Assembly: GCA_023439505.1 (NCBI GenBank)
Contig: JAEXNR010000032.1
Span: 1-64,000, forward strand
Direction: 5' to 3'
DNA length: 64,000 nt
DNA from: Bacillota bacterium
GTDB lineage: Bacteria > Bacillota > Clostridia > Lachnospirales > Lachnospiraceae
The translations under genes were made by a program, and so were the position numbers. The first letter of the stretch is position 1; every line of letters begins with the position of its first letter. Below are positions 18,285-26,224 of this stretch, piece after piece. The notes below the pieces were generated by a model. The model was not told where the DNA came from and made no database searches. It saw only the letters and a list, made by a program, of their open reading frames with translations.

Positions 18285-18321
18285 CTATTCGTACTGACAG
18301 GAGAGAAAGTAGGAATGAGGA

Positions 18322-20841
18322 ATGTTATTTTTCAAAAGTAACGGAAAAGAAAGTGAGAGGGGAACCATTACCGTGTTCTTTTGCTTAATTCTTGTAGTCA
18401 TTCTCGCATTGATATTTACCGTAATCGAGGGAGCAAGGGTGAAAACAGCACAAACAATGTCCGCACGTGCGCTGACAACGGCTATGGATTCGGTATTGGC
18501 AGAGTATTACGGGCCGTTATGGGAGGAATATCATCTGTTTGGTCTGGATCTTGGATATGGAGGAAATCAGGTCAGGCCAGAGGAAATGATGAAAAGACTG
18601 GATGGTTATATGGTGGATACCTTAAGTCCAAATAGGAATGTTGTTGGACTGCCGGAGGTAATAGATCTTTATCAGATATCTTCGGACGTATTATTGGGGG
18701 ATCACGCGATGCTGATGGATTATCAGGGCAGATTGTTTGTAAATGAAGCCGTGGAATATATGAAATATAAAGTGATTGGCAACGGATTAGAAACATTCTT
18801 AAGTAAGCTTTCCCTGATGGAAACAACAAACAAGGTTCAATATTTATACGCTGAGAAAGAAAAAGTGGAGTCAGAGCTAGTGGAAATTGATCGGGGGATA
18901 CTAAAGCTGATGGAATATCTGGATGGAATCAGCACCAAACAGAGTGGAATCAAAACAAATCAGGATGGCTCCCTTACAACGGTTCCGCATTATGTTAAGA
19001 TGATTTGCTATGGCCTACCGGATCAGGAAAAGGTTGGAATCAACCAATCCTTTATCTTTATGGCGCTAAAAGATCACTATACAGATCCTGACAATTACTT
19101 TCGCATTATGAAAGAGGATTTTCATCAGATTGATCATATTAATCTGATGGTTGCCGGACTAAACAGTTCCTATCTCCAGTTGAATGCTAATATTTCAGAT
19201 ACCTACCGGCAGTTAAATGAGTTGAATTCAATTCCCAAAAAAACTAAGGAGATAAAGAAGCAGATCAGCGAATTACAATCGCAGATTACCCGGATGGAGA
19301 CAAGCAGAAGTCTCATCAGTGTGCAGTTATCAGAGTACGCCTTGCAAAAGGAGCAGTATCGCAGGGATCTGATTAATAATATTAACAGAGTATCGGACCT
19401 GTGTGTACAGATAAGACCCAAGATAACAGCGGCAATATCAGTTATCCGGCAGATCCTTCTAAAAGAAAGTATATCAGAGACACTGGTGAATGGGTATGAA
19501 GCATTGCTAAGGACAAGTCAGGGGAAGCTAAATGGGGATATTTATACCGGGTTAGAGGATGATCTTAAAATGTTAAAGAGATATTCTGCCGGTGGGGAGC
19601 AGAACTATCGCTTTGCTGATTTTAAGGATACATTAGAGCTGAATGCAGTGATTTTGGATGAGGTGGCTGCACTTCTCTCACAGGGGCAGATCTCCCTGAA
19701 CCAGAATGCGTATGAAGCAGCAAAAGGTGTGGTAGATAAAGCTGCAGATACTTTTAAGTCTTATAGAACAGATAATCTTACCCTGGATTATAGTACGCTG
19801 GTTTTAAATAAACAAGAGGGTAAGAATCCTGTGGAGACCATAGGAGAGCTGGTAAAAGACGGGATTATGGGGTTGGTGATGGACTCAGATCAGATATCAA
19901 AGGAGCGTTTAGATGAAGATAATCTGCCTTCTGTACTGGAAGCACTCAGTGGAGAAGGAGAGGGAGGTTTTGACTTTATTGATTTCTTCCAGACAATAAG
20001 GTCTGCAGGAGAAGCGGCAGATTCTAACCGGTTGCTGCAAAGCTTGGGAGAGGAGATCGATGCAGACGCTGTTTTAGAAGATAGCATAAACAATCTGTCA
20101 CAACAATTACTGTTCCTGGAATACCTGAAAGACCATTTTTACTCTTATCCGGATTCAAAGGGGGAAGTCGAAAAAAAACCATCTGCACTTTCTTACGAAC
20201 AGGAATATCTCCTTGGTGGTCACAGTCAGGAGAAAGAGAATCTCTCTCTCATGATAAATAAAATTCTGCTCATAAGAACCGGATTGGATTTTGTAAGCCT
20301 GCTGGGGGATCAGGAGTGTCGCAATGAAGCGCAGTTGGCAGCAGCTGCAATTGTTGGTTTCACCGGACTTCCTGTATTGGTTACAATTACAAAAACAATT
20401 ATCTTATTGGCATGGGCATTTTCCGAAGCATTGGTTGATGTAAGTGCATTGTTAATGGTAAAAGAAGTTCCTGTCCTCAAACAGAAGATAGAGCTTAAGT
20501 TTACAGACTTATTTCAGCTAAAACGTACTACCATTCAGGAAAAGGCGTCACAAATGACAAATGGGAATGGGTTCACCCTGTCATATCAGGATTATCTAAG
20601 GATCTTTCTATTCATAAAGAACCAAAAAGTATTATCCTATCGGGCCATGGATCTCATTCAGGAGAACCTTCAAATCAGATATGAAGATAATTTCTATATA
20701 CAAAATTGCCTGTATGGATTTGAGGTTAAAGCAGATTATTATATAAAACCAAAGTTTATTGAAATTTCATTTGTTAAAGACTATTTCATAAACGGTCCAA
20801 AGGGATTTCATTATCAAACAGTTGCCAATTACAGCTATTAA
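18322..20841 (+). CDS. DUF5702 membrane-anchored Tad-locus protein
   Basis: This 839-aa protein begins with a prepilin-like segment, RGTITVFFCLILVVILALIF, which ends in VIEGARVKTA as in TadE/TadG-type proteins. The rest is mainly extracellular, with coiled-coil stretches around 285-390 (LNELNSIPKKTKEIKKQISEL) and a second hydrophobic region near 670-715. DUF5702 proteins recur in Tad loci of Lachnospiraceae and may be tip or minor pilin-like components. The exact role is unknown. It follows the Flp gene by 37 nt. Confidence 0.75.
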   Translation: MLFFKSNGKESERGTITVFFCLILVVILALIFTVIEGARVKTAQTMSARALTTAMDSVLAEYYGPLWEEYHLFGLDLGYGGNQVRPEEMMKRLDGYMVDTLSPNRNVVGLPEVIDLYQISSDVLLGDHAMLMDYQGRLFVNEAVEYMKYKVIGNGLETFLSKLSLMETTNKVQYLYAEKEKVESELVEIDRGILKLMEYLDGISTKQSGIKTNQDGSLTTVPHYVKMICYGLPDQEKVGINQSFIFMALKDHYTDPDNYFRIMKEDFHQIDHINLMVAGLNSSYLQLNANISDTYRQLNELNSIPKKTKEIKKQISELQSQITRMETSRSLISVQLSEYALQKEQYRRDLINNINRVSDLCVQIRPKITAAISVIRQILLKESISETLVNGYEALLRTSQGKLNGDIYTGLEDDLKMLKRYSAGGEQNYRFADFKDTLELNAVILDEVAALLSQGQISLNQNAYEAAKGVVDKAADTFKSYRTDNLTLDYSTLVLNKQEGKNPVETIGELVKDGIMGLVMDSDQISKERLDEDNLPSVLEALSGEGEGGFDFIDFFQTIRSAGEAADSNRLLQSLGEEIDADAVLEDSINNLSQQLLFLEYLKDHFYSYPDSKGEVEKKPSALSYEQEYLLGGHSQEKENLSLMINKILLIRTGLDFVSLLGDQECRNEAQLAAAAIVGFTGLPVLVTITKTIILLAWAFSEALVDVSALLMVKEVPVLKQKIELKFTDLFQLKRTTIQEKASQMTNGNGFTLSYQDYLRIFLFIKNQKVLSYRAMDLIQENLQIRYEDNFYIQNCLYGFEVKADYYIKPKFIEISFVKDYFINGPKGFHYQTVANYSY

Positions 20842-20848
20842 TTAATTC

Positions 20849-20980
20849 GGTGATTGGGATGTCCGCTCTTCAAACAATATCTTATTAACCAATTCTATTA
20901 AATCTAAAAATTTCTCTCCAAGAAATCATTTGCTTATGTGCGATAATATCAAACAAAGAAGAACGGACATCCCAGTCACC
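20849..20980. repeat. 132-bp element with 22-bp terminal inverted repeats
   Basis: GGTGATTGGGATGTCCGCTCTT (20849-20870; two bases longer than a quoted core GGTGATTGGGATGTCCG) is matched in inverted form at 20959-20980 with 20 of 22 identities. The 88-bp centre is AT-rich and holds a small hairpin (ATTTCT/AGAAAT around 20909-20925) and a direct repeat TCAAACAA. No T run follows either arm and no target-site duplication is obvious. It lies between two Tad genes. Confidence 0.75.
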
Positions 20981-21066
20981 AAATGGAAGGAATGAGCAGC
21001 GTCATTCTCCCATAGATTAACGTATTGAACTCATCTGACAATCAACGAAGAAGGAAGGATTATGGA

Positions 21067-21951
21067 ATGAGGAAGAGGAGCTGTGTAACAGAAAAAGCAT
21101 CTCTTACGGTAGAGGCTGCGCTTGTAATGCCGTTCACCATATATTTTTTTCTGGCGTTTTTGTACTTTATTCAAATAGTTACGATACAGGAGAGGCTGCA
21201 GGCAGCACTTACAACAATGGGACTGAGTATGGCAAAATATAGTTTTGTTTTTGATAAATTAACGGGGGAGGAAGAGAAGGATCTTCTAAAGGAGACAGAT
21301 GATACGGAGAAGTCCCACATAGGTCTAGAAGAGCTTTCGGATGCTGTATTATCTTCTGGTTTATTAAAGCTTTACCTGATCAATTATATTGACATTGAAG
21401 AAATAAATCAATCCTGTATTAAGAATGGGTATGAAGGGATAAGCTTTCTCTCCTCGGATGTTCTTGATGAGGAGGATGGGATAGATATTATTGCAAGTTA
21501 TAATGTAAAAATCCCCATTCACTTTTTTGTACTGAAGGATCTGCCAATGAGGCAGCGGGTCAGATTAAGAGGGTGGACCGGGCACCGGGTCCCGGCAAAA
21601 TATAAGAAAGATACAACAGAGAACGCAGCTGATGACCCTGTCGTTTATATTACGGAGACAGGAACGGTCTATCACACCAATCCGGTCTGCCGTCATATCA
21701 AGATCTCGGTACGGTCTGTGATAGGAGTTCCCTTGGGGATTAAAAATGATAACGGAGCTTACTACTATCCCTGTGAATCCTGCTGCAAGGGGACGATTGA
21801 TGATAAAGCGGTTTATTATATTACATCTGACGGCACGAGATACCATTCCAAAAAAGACTGTTCGAAGATTAAAAGAACCGTAAAAGAGGTTCACTTGTCG
21901 GAGGTTTCCGATAGAAGACAATGCAAGAATTGTAAGAAAGAAGAGAAGTGA
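21067..21951 (+). CDS. TadE-like pseudopilin with duplicated Cys motifs
   Basis: This 294-aa protein starts with a basic leader and the prepilin helix KASLTVEAALVMPFTIYFFL. Its C-terminus holds two copies of a pattern: VYITETGTVYHTNPVCRHIK with CESCC, and VYYITSDGTRYHSKKDCSKIK with CKNC. Each copy has YH, one Cys, then a CxxC, which looks like a small metal-binding unit. I chose ATG 21067 because AAGGAAGG precedes it; the track-length TTG at 21025 has none. The metal-binding idea is inference. Confidence 0.8.
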   Translation: MRKRSCVTEKASLTVEAALVMPFTIYFFLAFLYFIQIVTIQERLQAALTTMGLSMAKYSFVFDKLTGEEEKDLLKETDDTEKSHIGLEELSDAVLSSGLLKLYLINYIDIEEINQSCIKNGYEGISFLSSDVLDEEDGIDIIASYNVKIPIHFFVLKDLPMRQRVRLRGWTGHRVPAKYKKDTTENAADDPVVYITETGTVYHTNPVCRHIKISVRSVIGVPLGIKNDNGAYYYPCESCCKGTIDDKAVYYITSDGTRYHSKKDCSKIKRTVKEVHLSEVSDRRQCKNCKKEEK

Positions 21952-21963
21952 GAAAGGATATTT

Positions 21964-22398
21964 ATGGCAGAGACAATAATAAAGGGGATTCTTGGAAGCT
22001 TGCTGTTCCTGTGTACCCTTCAGGATCTATATAAGAGAAAAGTTTATCTATGGATGATGGTATTGGCGGCAGTGATGCTCGTGGTATGTATTGTGTTCAC
22101 TAAAGAACCAGTCCTTACAGACAGGATTGGCGGAATGTTGATCGGGATCGGTGTCATGATACTAAGTAAAGCAACAAGAGGTAAGATTGGGATGGGGGAT
22201 GGATACCTGCTGTGCGTAACAGGGCTTGGTCTGGGGTTTTGGAGTAATCTGGAACTTTTTGCACTGGGATTATTCTTCGCGGCCATCCTGTCCATCCTGC
22301 TGCTTATATTAAGAGTCATTCAGCGAAAATCCAGCATTCCCTTTATCCCGTTCTTAATGATCGGATATCTAATTCTTCTGGCTGCACCCACAGTTTGA
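21964..22398 (+). CDS. A24 prepilin peptidase (TadV/CpaA-like)
   Basis: This 144-aa polytopic protein carries the two aspartates of A24 peptidases: LQDLYKRKV near residue 21 and GMGDGYLL near 78. It lacks the N-terminal methylase part, as TadV/CpaA do. It would process the Flp-type pilin and TadE-like proteins of this locus. It follows the TadE-like gene by 12 nt. Confidence 0.92.
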   Translation: MAETIIKGILGSLLFLCTLQDLYKRKVYLWMMVLAAVMLVVCIVFTKEPVLTDRIGGMLIGIGVMILSKATRGKIGMGDGYLLCVTGLGLGFWSNLELFALGLFFAAILSILLLILRVIQRKSSIPFIPFLMIGYLILLAAPTV

Positions 22399-22575
22399 TG
22401 AAATCATCGGGAAATCACATAGGGCAGGTCTCCGCGAAATACTGGATCCACGGTGGTACATTATATAAAGCAGCAGAAAGAAGATAACAATAAAATACTA
22501 TACGGAACTGAAAAGAGAAGGAGAGAGAAGAGCCTTATAAAAAGAGAAGAGCTATAAAGAGAAAGAAGGATAAAC

Positions 22576-23136
22576 GTGAAGAAAAAGATGGAAGCCAGTA
22601 TGACCGTGGAGGCAGCTTTTGTGATGCCGATTGTACTATTTTCTGTGATAGCGCTTATTTTAATGTCATTTTATTTGCATGATATCTGTACCATACAGAA
22701 TGTTGTTGATGATACACTGCACCGAACCAGTTTACAATTAAAGCATGAAACAGACAATCAGACGGGAAAAGTAAAATACGGGCAGATCAATGACCGGGGT
22801 GTGTTCTTCGCTATCTCCGGTGGGTTTGATCAGGAGCAGGAGAAGATACAAACTTATTTGAATCAAAAACTGAGCAGCGGACTATTCCTTTCCATCATAA
22901 CCGGAGTTCATACGTCAGTAAGCAAAAGCGGTATTCAGATTCAGGTGGATACAGATTTAAAGATTTATCTCCCGGTATTTTCAAATCTGTTATTAAAGCG
23001 CAGGCAATTCAAAGAGGAGGCGGGCCTCCATGATCCGGCGCAGACCATTCGAATGACGGCGGTGATTTTAGAAACCGGGCAGCAAATAAAGGGAATGGAC
23101 CAATTGAAAGAAATCATATCTAAGTGGAAGAAGTAA
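22576..23136 (+). CDS. second TadE-like pseudopilin
   Basis: This 186-aa protein has a GTG start after AGAAGGA and an N-terminal MKKKMEASMTVEAAFVMPIVLF prepilin-type segment, followed by an extracellular region with no cysteine motif. The shared TVEAAxVMP core with the 21067 protein marks both as TadE-type minor pilins. The 177-bp spacer before it shows only a purine-rich direct repeat (AGAGAAGAGC twice). Confidence 0.82.
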   Translation: MKKKMEASMTVEAAFVMPIVLFSVIALILMSFYLHDICTIQNVVDDTLHRTSLQLKHETDNQTGKVKYGQINDRGVFFAISGGFDQEQEKIQTYLNQKLSSGLFLSIITGVHTSVSKSGIQIQVDTDLKIYLPVFSNLLLKRRQFKEEAGLHDPAQTIRMTAVILETGQQIKGMDQLKEIISKWKK

Positions 23137-23177
23137 GAAGATTTTTTAACCAAAAAGCGAAGGAGAGATAAAGCATA

Positions 23178-24818
23178 GTGGAAGTGGAATTTCAAAAGGA
23201 CATGCATCATAGTTATATGATCATTGCGAAAGAATCTGGGATCAATCCGGAGCAATATAGTATTAAGCTGTTACAGTATCAGCAGATCCAGGGGCTGCTT
23301 TCTATGGATAAAAGAATATTTGATCAAAATAATCTTTTTTATTATGATATTACCGGCAAACAGGCGCTTTCCAATGTGCTGGAAAAGTCGGCGATCTCTT
23401 ATGAACAGCTGAAAAGGCTCCTTCTTGAGGTTGTAGATATCATTGAGCGGTCATATGAGTTTCTTTTGGTTGAAGATGACTTTATCCTGACGCCTGAGCA
23501 TTTATTTGTTGAAGTCCCGAAGATGATGCCTTATATATGCTACCTTCCCGGATATCATAAAAGCATGAAGGAGCAGATATGCGACCTGATCGAATTTTTA
23601 ATGAATAAAGTTGATTATAATAATAAGGAAGCCGTCTTAATGATTTATCAACTGTACTCTCTTGTTAAAAGGGAAAGTTATACACTCGATCAAGTGAGGG
23701 AGGGACTTCTTCATTCAAACAGGCAACTGCCGGTGGGAGGAAGCAAGATTTCAAAATATCTAAACTCAGAAGAAGTTAACGGCGTTGAAAAGCAAGTGTT
23801 AACGAAGGAAGAGAGAAAACAGAATAAAGATATGACAGGCAATAAGAGTATGACAGGCAATAAGAGTATGACAGGCAATAAGGGTATGACAGGCAAAAAG
23901 GGTATGACTTGGAATAAAGATATGACTGGCGACCAGGGGATGATAAGCGACAAGGATATGATTAAAAATATAGATATAGGGGACGATATACGGGAAAAGA
24001 AAGGTGAACTAAGAAATAATAAAGCCATCATAATGAATAAGAAACATAGAATGATACCTTTCATGATGGAAAAGGTGACGGGGGAAGAAGAGGTAACCTA
24101 TTATCCGGTACGAACGTATAGCTGCACCGTACTTTGCGGACTGGGAGGGGGTGTACTTGTTGCCTTAAGTATATGGACTAAGATGATCTATATTCCTTTT
24201 GGCAATCGGATTGATGTTAGCAAACTCTTTGCCTTATTGCTGGTGATTCTGTGTGTGGAAGGTTATCTGATGAGCAAAATATGGGACAAGAAGCATAAGA
24301 TGTCCAAAATAGTAAGTAAAAAGGAGTATATTGACCCCAGAGAGAAAATAGAACGTGATGATGAGGCAGGAATTCAAGAACAATTACCATCGGTGCAAAA
24401 AGAGCAAGTTATGATTTCTCCAAATTTGAATACGGAGGATGAGGAACAAGAAATAAGCGCTACCTGCATTTTAAATGAAGAGCAAAACCCAACGGTCTTA
24501 TTAACAATAGAGGAAAAGGCGAAAAAAATCTTCTTAAGAGCCAGAGATAACAGATATGAGGATATTGAGGTAAAGGAATTTCCCTTCTTTATCGGAAAGC
24601 TGGGTACGAATGTGGATTACTGTCTGGAGCGGGATGTTGTCAGTCGATATCATGCCAAAATAACAAAGGAAGAAGAGCATTATTACATAACGGATCTGAA
24701 TTCAACCAATGGAACATTCGTCAATCAGGAAGCTCTTGGCACTTACCAGACCAGGGAAATAATAAATGGGAATGAGATTGCCCTGGCTAATATTAAGTAT
24801 GAGGTTGTAATATATTAA
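23178..24818 (+). CDS. DUF6382-FHA membrane protein
   Basis: This 546-aa protein ends the Tad locus. Residues 1-170 match the DUF6382 type (EFQKDMHHSYMIIAKE). A hexapeptide repeat, MTGNKS/G and variants, spans about 219-260. Two membrane segments lie near 320-365. The C-terminus (about 475-546) is an FHA phosphothreonine-binding domain with FFIGK, SRYHAKI and NSTNGTFVN. FHA proteins read Ser/Thr phosphorylation, so it may link pilus output to a kinase; no kinase is in the window. GTG start after AGGAGAG. Confidence 0.82.
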   Translation: MEVEFQKDMHHSYMIIAKESGINPEQYSIKLLQYQQIQGLLSMDKRIFDQNNLFYYDITGKQALSNVLEKSAISYEQLKRLLLEVVDIIERSYEFLLVEDDFILTPEHLFVEVPKMMPYICYLPGYHKSMKEQICDLIEFLMNKVDYNNKEAVLMIYQLYSLVKRESYTLDQVREGLLHSNRQLPVGGSKISKYLNSEEVNGVEKQVLTKEERKQNKDMTGNKSMTGNKSMTGNKGMTGKKGMTWNKDMTGDQGMISDKDMIKNIDIGDDIREKKGELRNNKAIIMNKKHRMIPFMMEKVTGEEEVTYYPVRTYSCTVLCGLGGGVLVALSIWTKMIYIPFGNRIDVSKLFALLLVILCVEGYLMSKIWDKKHKMSKIVSKKEYIDPREKIERDDEAGIQEQLPSVQKEQVMISPNLNTEDEEQEISATCILNEEQNPTVLLTIEEKAKKIFLRARDNRYEDIEVKEFPFFIGKLGTNVDYCLERDVVSRYHAKITKEEEHYYITDLNSTNGTFVNQEALGTYQTREIINGNEIALANIKYEVVIY

Positions 24819-25191
24819 AGAGTTTTTAGGGTTTTGATCCCAAACTGCATTAAGTGAAGAAGGATATCAGTTAGAGCCCGGAAAGCTGCACTGCCAAAGA
24901 AAACCATTGCCTTTCTTTTTGCAATCTTATGGCTAGTGCTTTTTTTATATTTCAAATGTAAAAGGGACCCATCGTTAGAAATAAAAAAGAAAATGGAATG
25001 ATATACTAAATCGAACATTATTAATTGCAATGATATATTATATACTCCAGTAAGATCAATCAGTATATTTTCTTGAGATCAAGATGTAATTGAAAAGCCG
25101 ACAGAACAAAGTATCGATATAATAAGGGAAACAGCGAATTAACTTGAGGATAGAGTTCATCAGGAACAGTAAATTCACAAAGAAATGATGG
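24819..25191. other. gene-free spacer before the glycan locus
   Basis: An AT-rich hairpin AAAGAAA/TTTCTTT with TTTTT near 24893-24920 may end Tad transcription. TGATATATTA at 25031-25040 resembles the locus operator. No ORF is supported. Confidence 0.35.
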
Positions 25192-25254
25192 ATAATATGA
25201 TATATTTAATATTGATTAATTTGTAAGGTCGTGCTAGAATAAGATATATCAAAT
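25192..25254 (+). promoter_or_regulatory. promoter with locus operators upstream of the CBM35-LPXTG gene
   Basis: TTGATT (25212-25217), 17 bp, TAGAAT (25235-25240) with a TGC extension. AAGATATATCAAAT follows directly at 25241-25254 and AATATGATATATTTAATA lies upstream near 25193-25210. Both share the GATATAT core of the recurrent palindrome ATATGATATATCATAT. Confidence 0.6.
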
Positions 25255-25341
25255 AAGCATATAAATTCATAGGTGATTTGCTTGTTCGATAGTGAATATA
25301 CCGGTACAATTTCCGGAATAAATTAAAGGAGAGGTATGGTT

Positions 25342-26019
25342 ATGAAAAAGGTATTTGGTTTAGTAATGGTAATGGTGGTTTTATTAACATCGGTAGTGTC
25401 GGCAAGCGCTGCCGAAAGTGTTGCAGCGGGCTTCACCCGCTATGAAGGAGAAGACGGGAACATCGTCGGATCAAATGCACCCAATGGATTGGGTACGGAT
25501 ACCGGTGATCAATTCTCAAACGGCAGTGCGGCCGGTTATTTGGATGTATCCAGATGTAAATTCGAAGAATTGGATGCAACCTTTTCCAACGCAGCCCATG
25601 TGGAATTGAAGGTGAATGCAGATGCTGCCGGGAAGACAGAATTGGTGGTAGGCTACACTTGTGCTGACGATGCTGATTTTATCGCAGTGAAAGCAAATGA
25701 CGGAGCACCTGTGAAAGTGGCCCTTAAGAGTGGAGAAGGCAAGTCAAGCGTATCTTTGGATCTGAAAGCGGGCGAGAATATCATTTATGTATCAACAACG
25801 ATATTGGATGATACCGGCGCTCAGCACGGATGGGTTAATATTGATTATGTAGATGTTAAAAATAGCGCTTCTGACAGTGCGGCAGCGGCTGATACATCTG
25901 CCGATCTGCCAAAGACCGGCGAAGGAATGCAGCTTAGCATCATCCTCGCATCAGCAGCGGCATTCTGTCTGCTTGCATCACTTGTTATAAAGAACAAATT
26001 AAAAAAGAGTGAATTTTAA
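25342..26019 (+). CDS. LPXTG-anchored CBM35-like surface protein
   Basis: This 225-aa protein has a signal peptide (FGLVMVMVVLLTSVVSASAA), one beta-sandwich of CBM35/CBM6 type (TRYEGEDG at the start, WVNIDYVDVK at the end), then DLPKTGE, a hydrophobic helix and KNKLKK, a complete sortase signal. It has no catalytic domain, so it probably holds a glycan at the wall. ATG 25342 is 7 nt after GGAGAGG; the ATG at 25336 is too close. No sortase is in the window. It is the first gene of the glycan locus. Confidence 0.85.
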   Translation: MKKVFGLVMVMVVLLTSVVSASAAESVAAGFTRYEGEDGNIVGSNAPNGLGTDTGDQFSNGSAAGYLDVSRCKFEELDATFSNAAHVELKVNADAAGKTELVVGYTCADDADFIAVKANDGAPVKVALKSGEGKSSVSLDLKAGENIIYVSTTILDDTGAQHGWVNIDYVDVKNSASDSAAAADTSADLPKTGEGMQLSIILASAAAFCLLASLVIKNKLKKSEF

Positions 26020-26224
26020 TTTATCGGGTTTATTCATGGGGAATTAAGTGTCAAAAAGGGTTGCAATGGGAAATTGTCTGTTGTGGCCCTTTCAGACGGT
26101 TTATAGGGGATTGTGGTAAGGGCAAAGTACGAGATGAATACTTATAGAAATTAATTTATATAATGTCGGCCGGGGCACCCTGCATTACAGCGGGACTTAC
26201 CTGAGCGAGGAGAGGAAGGGTTCT

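Noticed and set aside
24815..25030. 71-aa minus-strand ORF
   Set aside because: It lies in an AT-rich spacer, lacks a clear ribosome site and shows no domain.
26054..26092. Terminator after the LPXTG gene
   Set aside because: AAAGGG/CCCTTT with many G-U pairs can form, but no T run follows and a competing GTCTG/CAGAC hairpin overlaps it.
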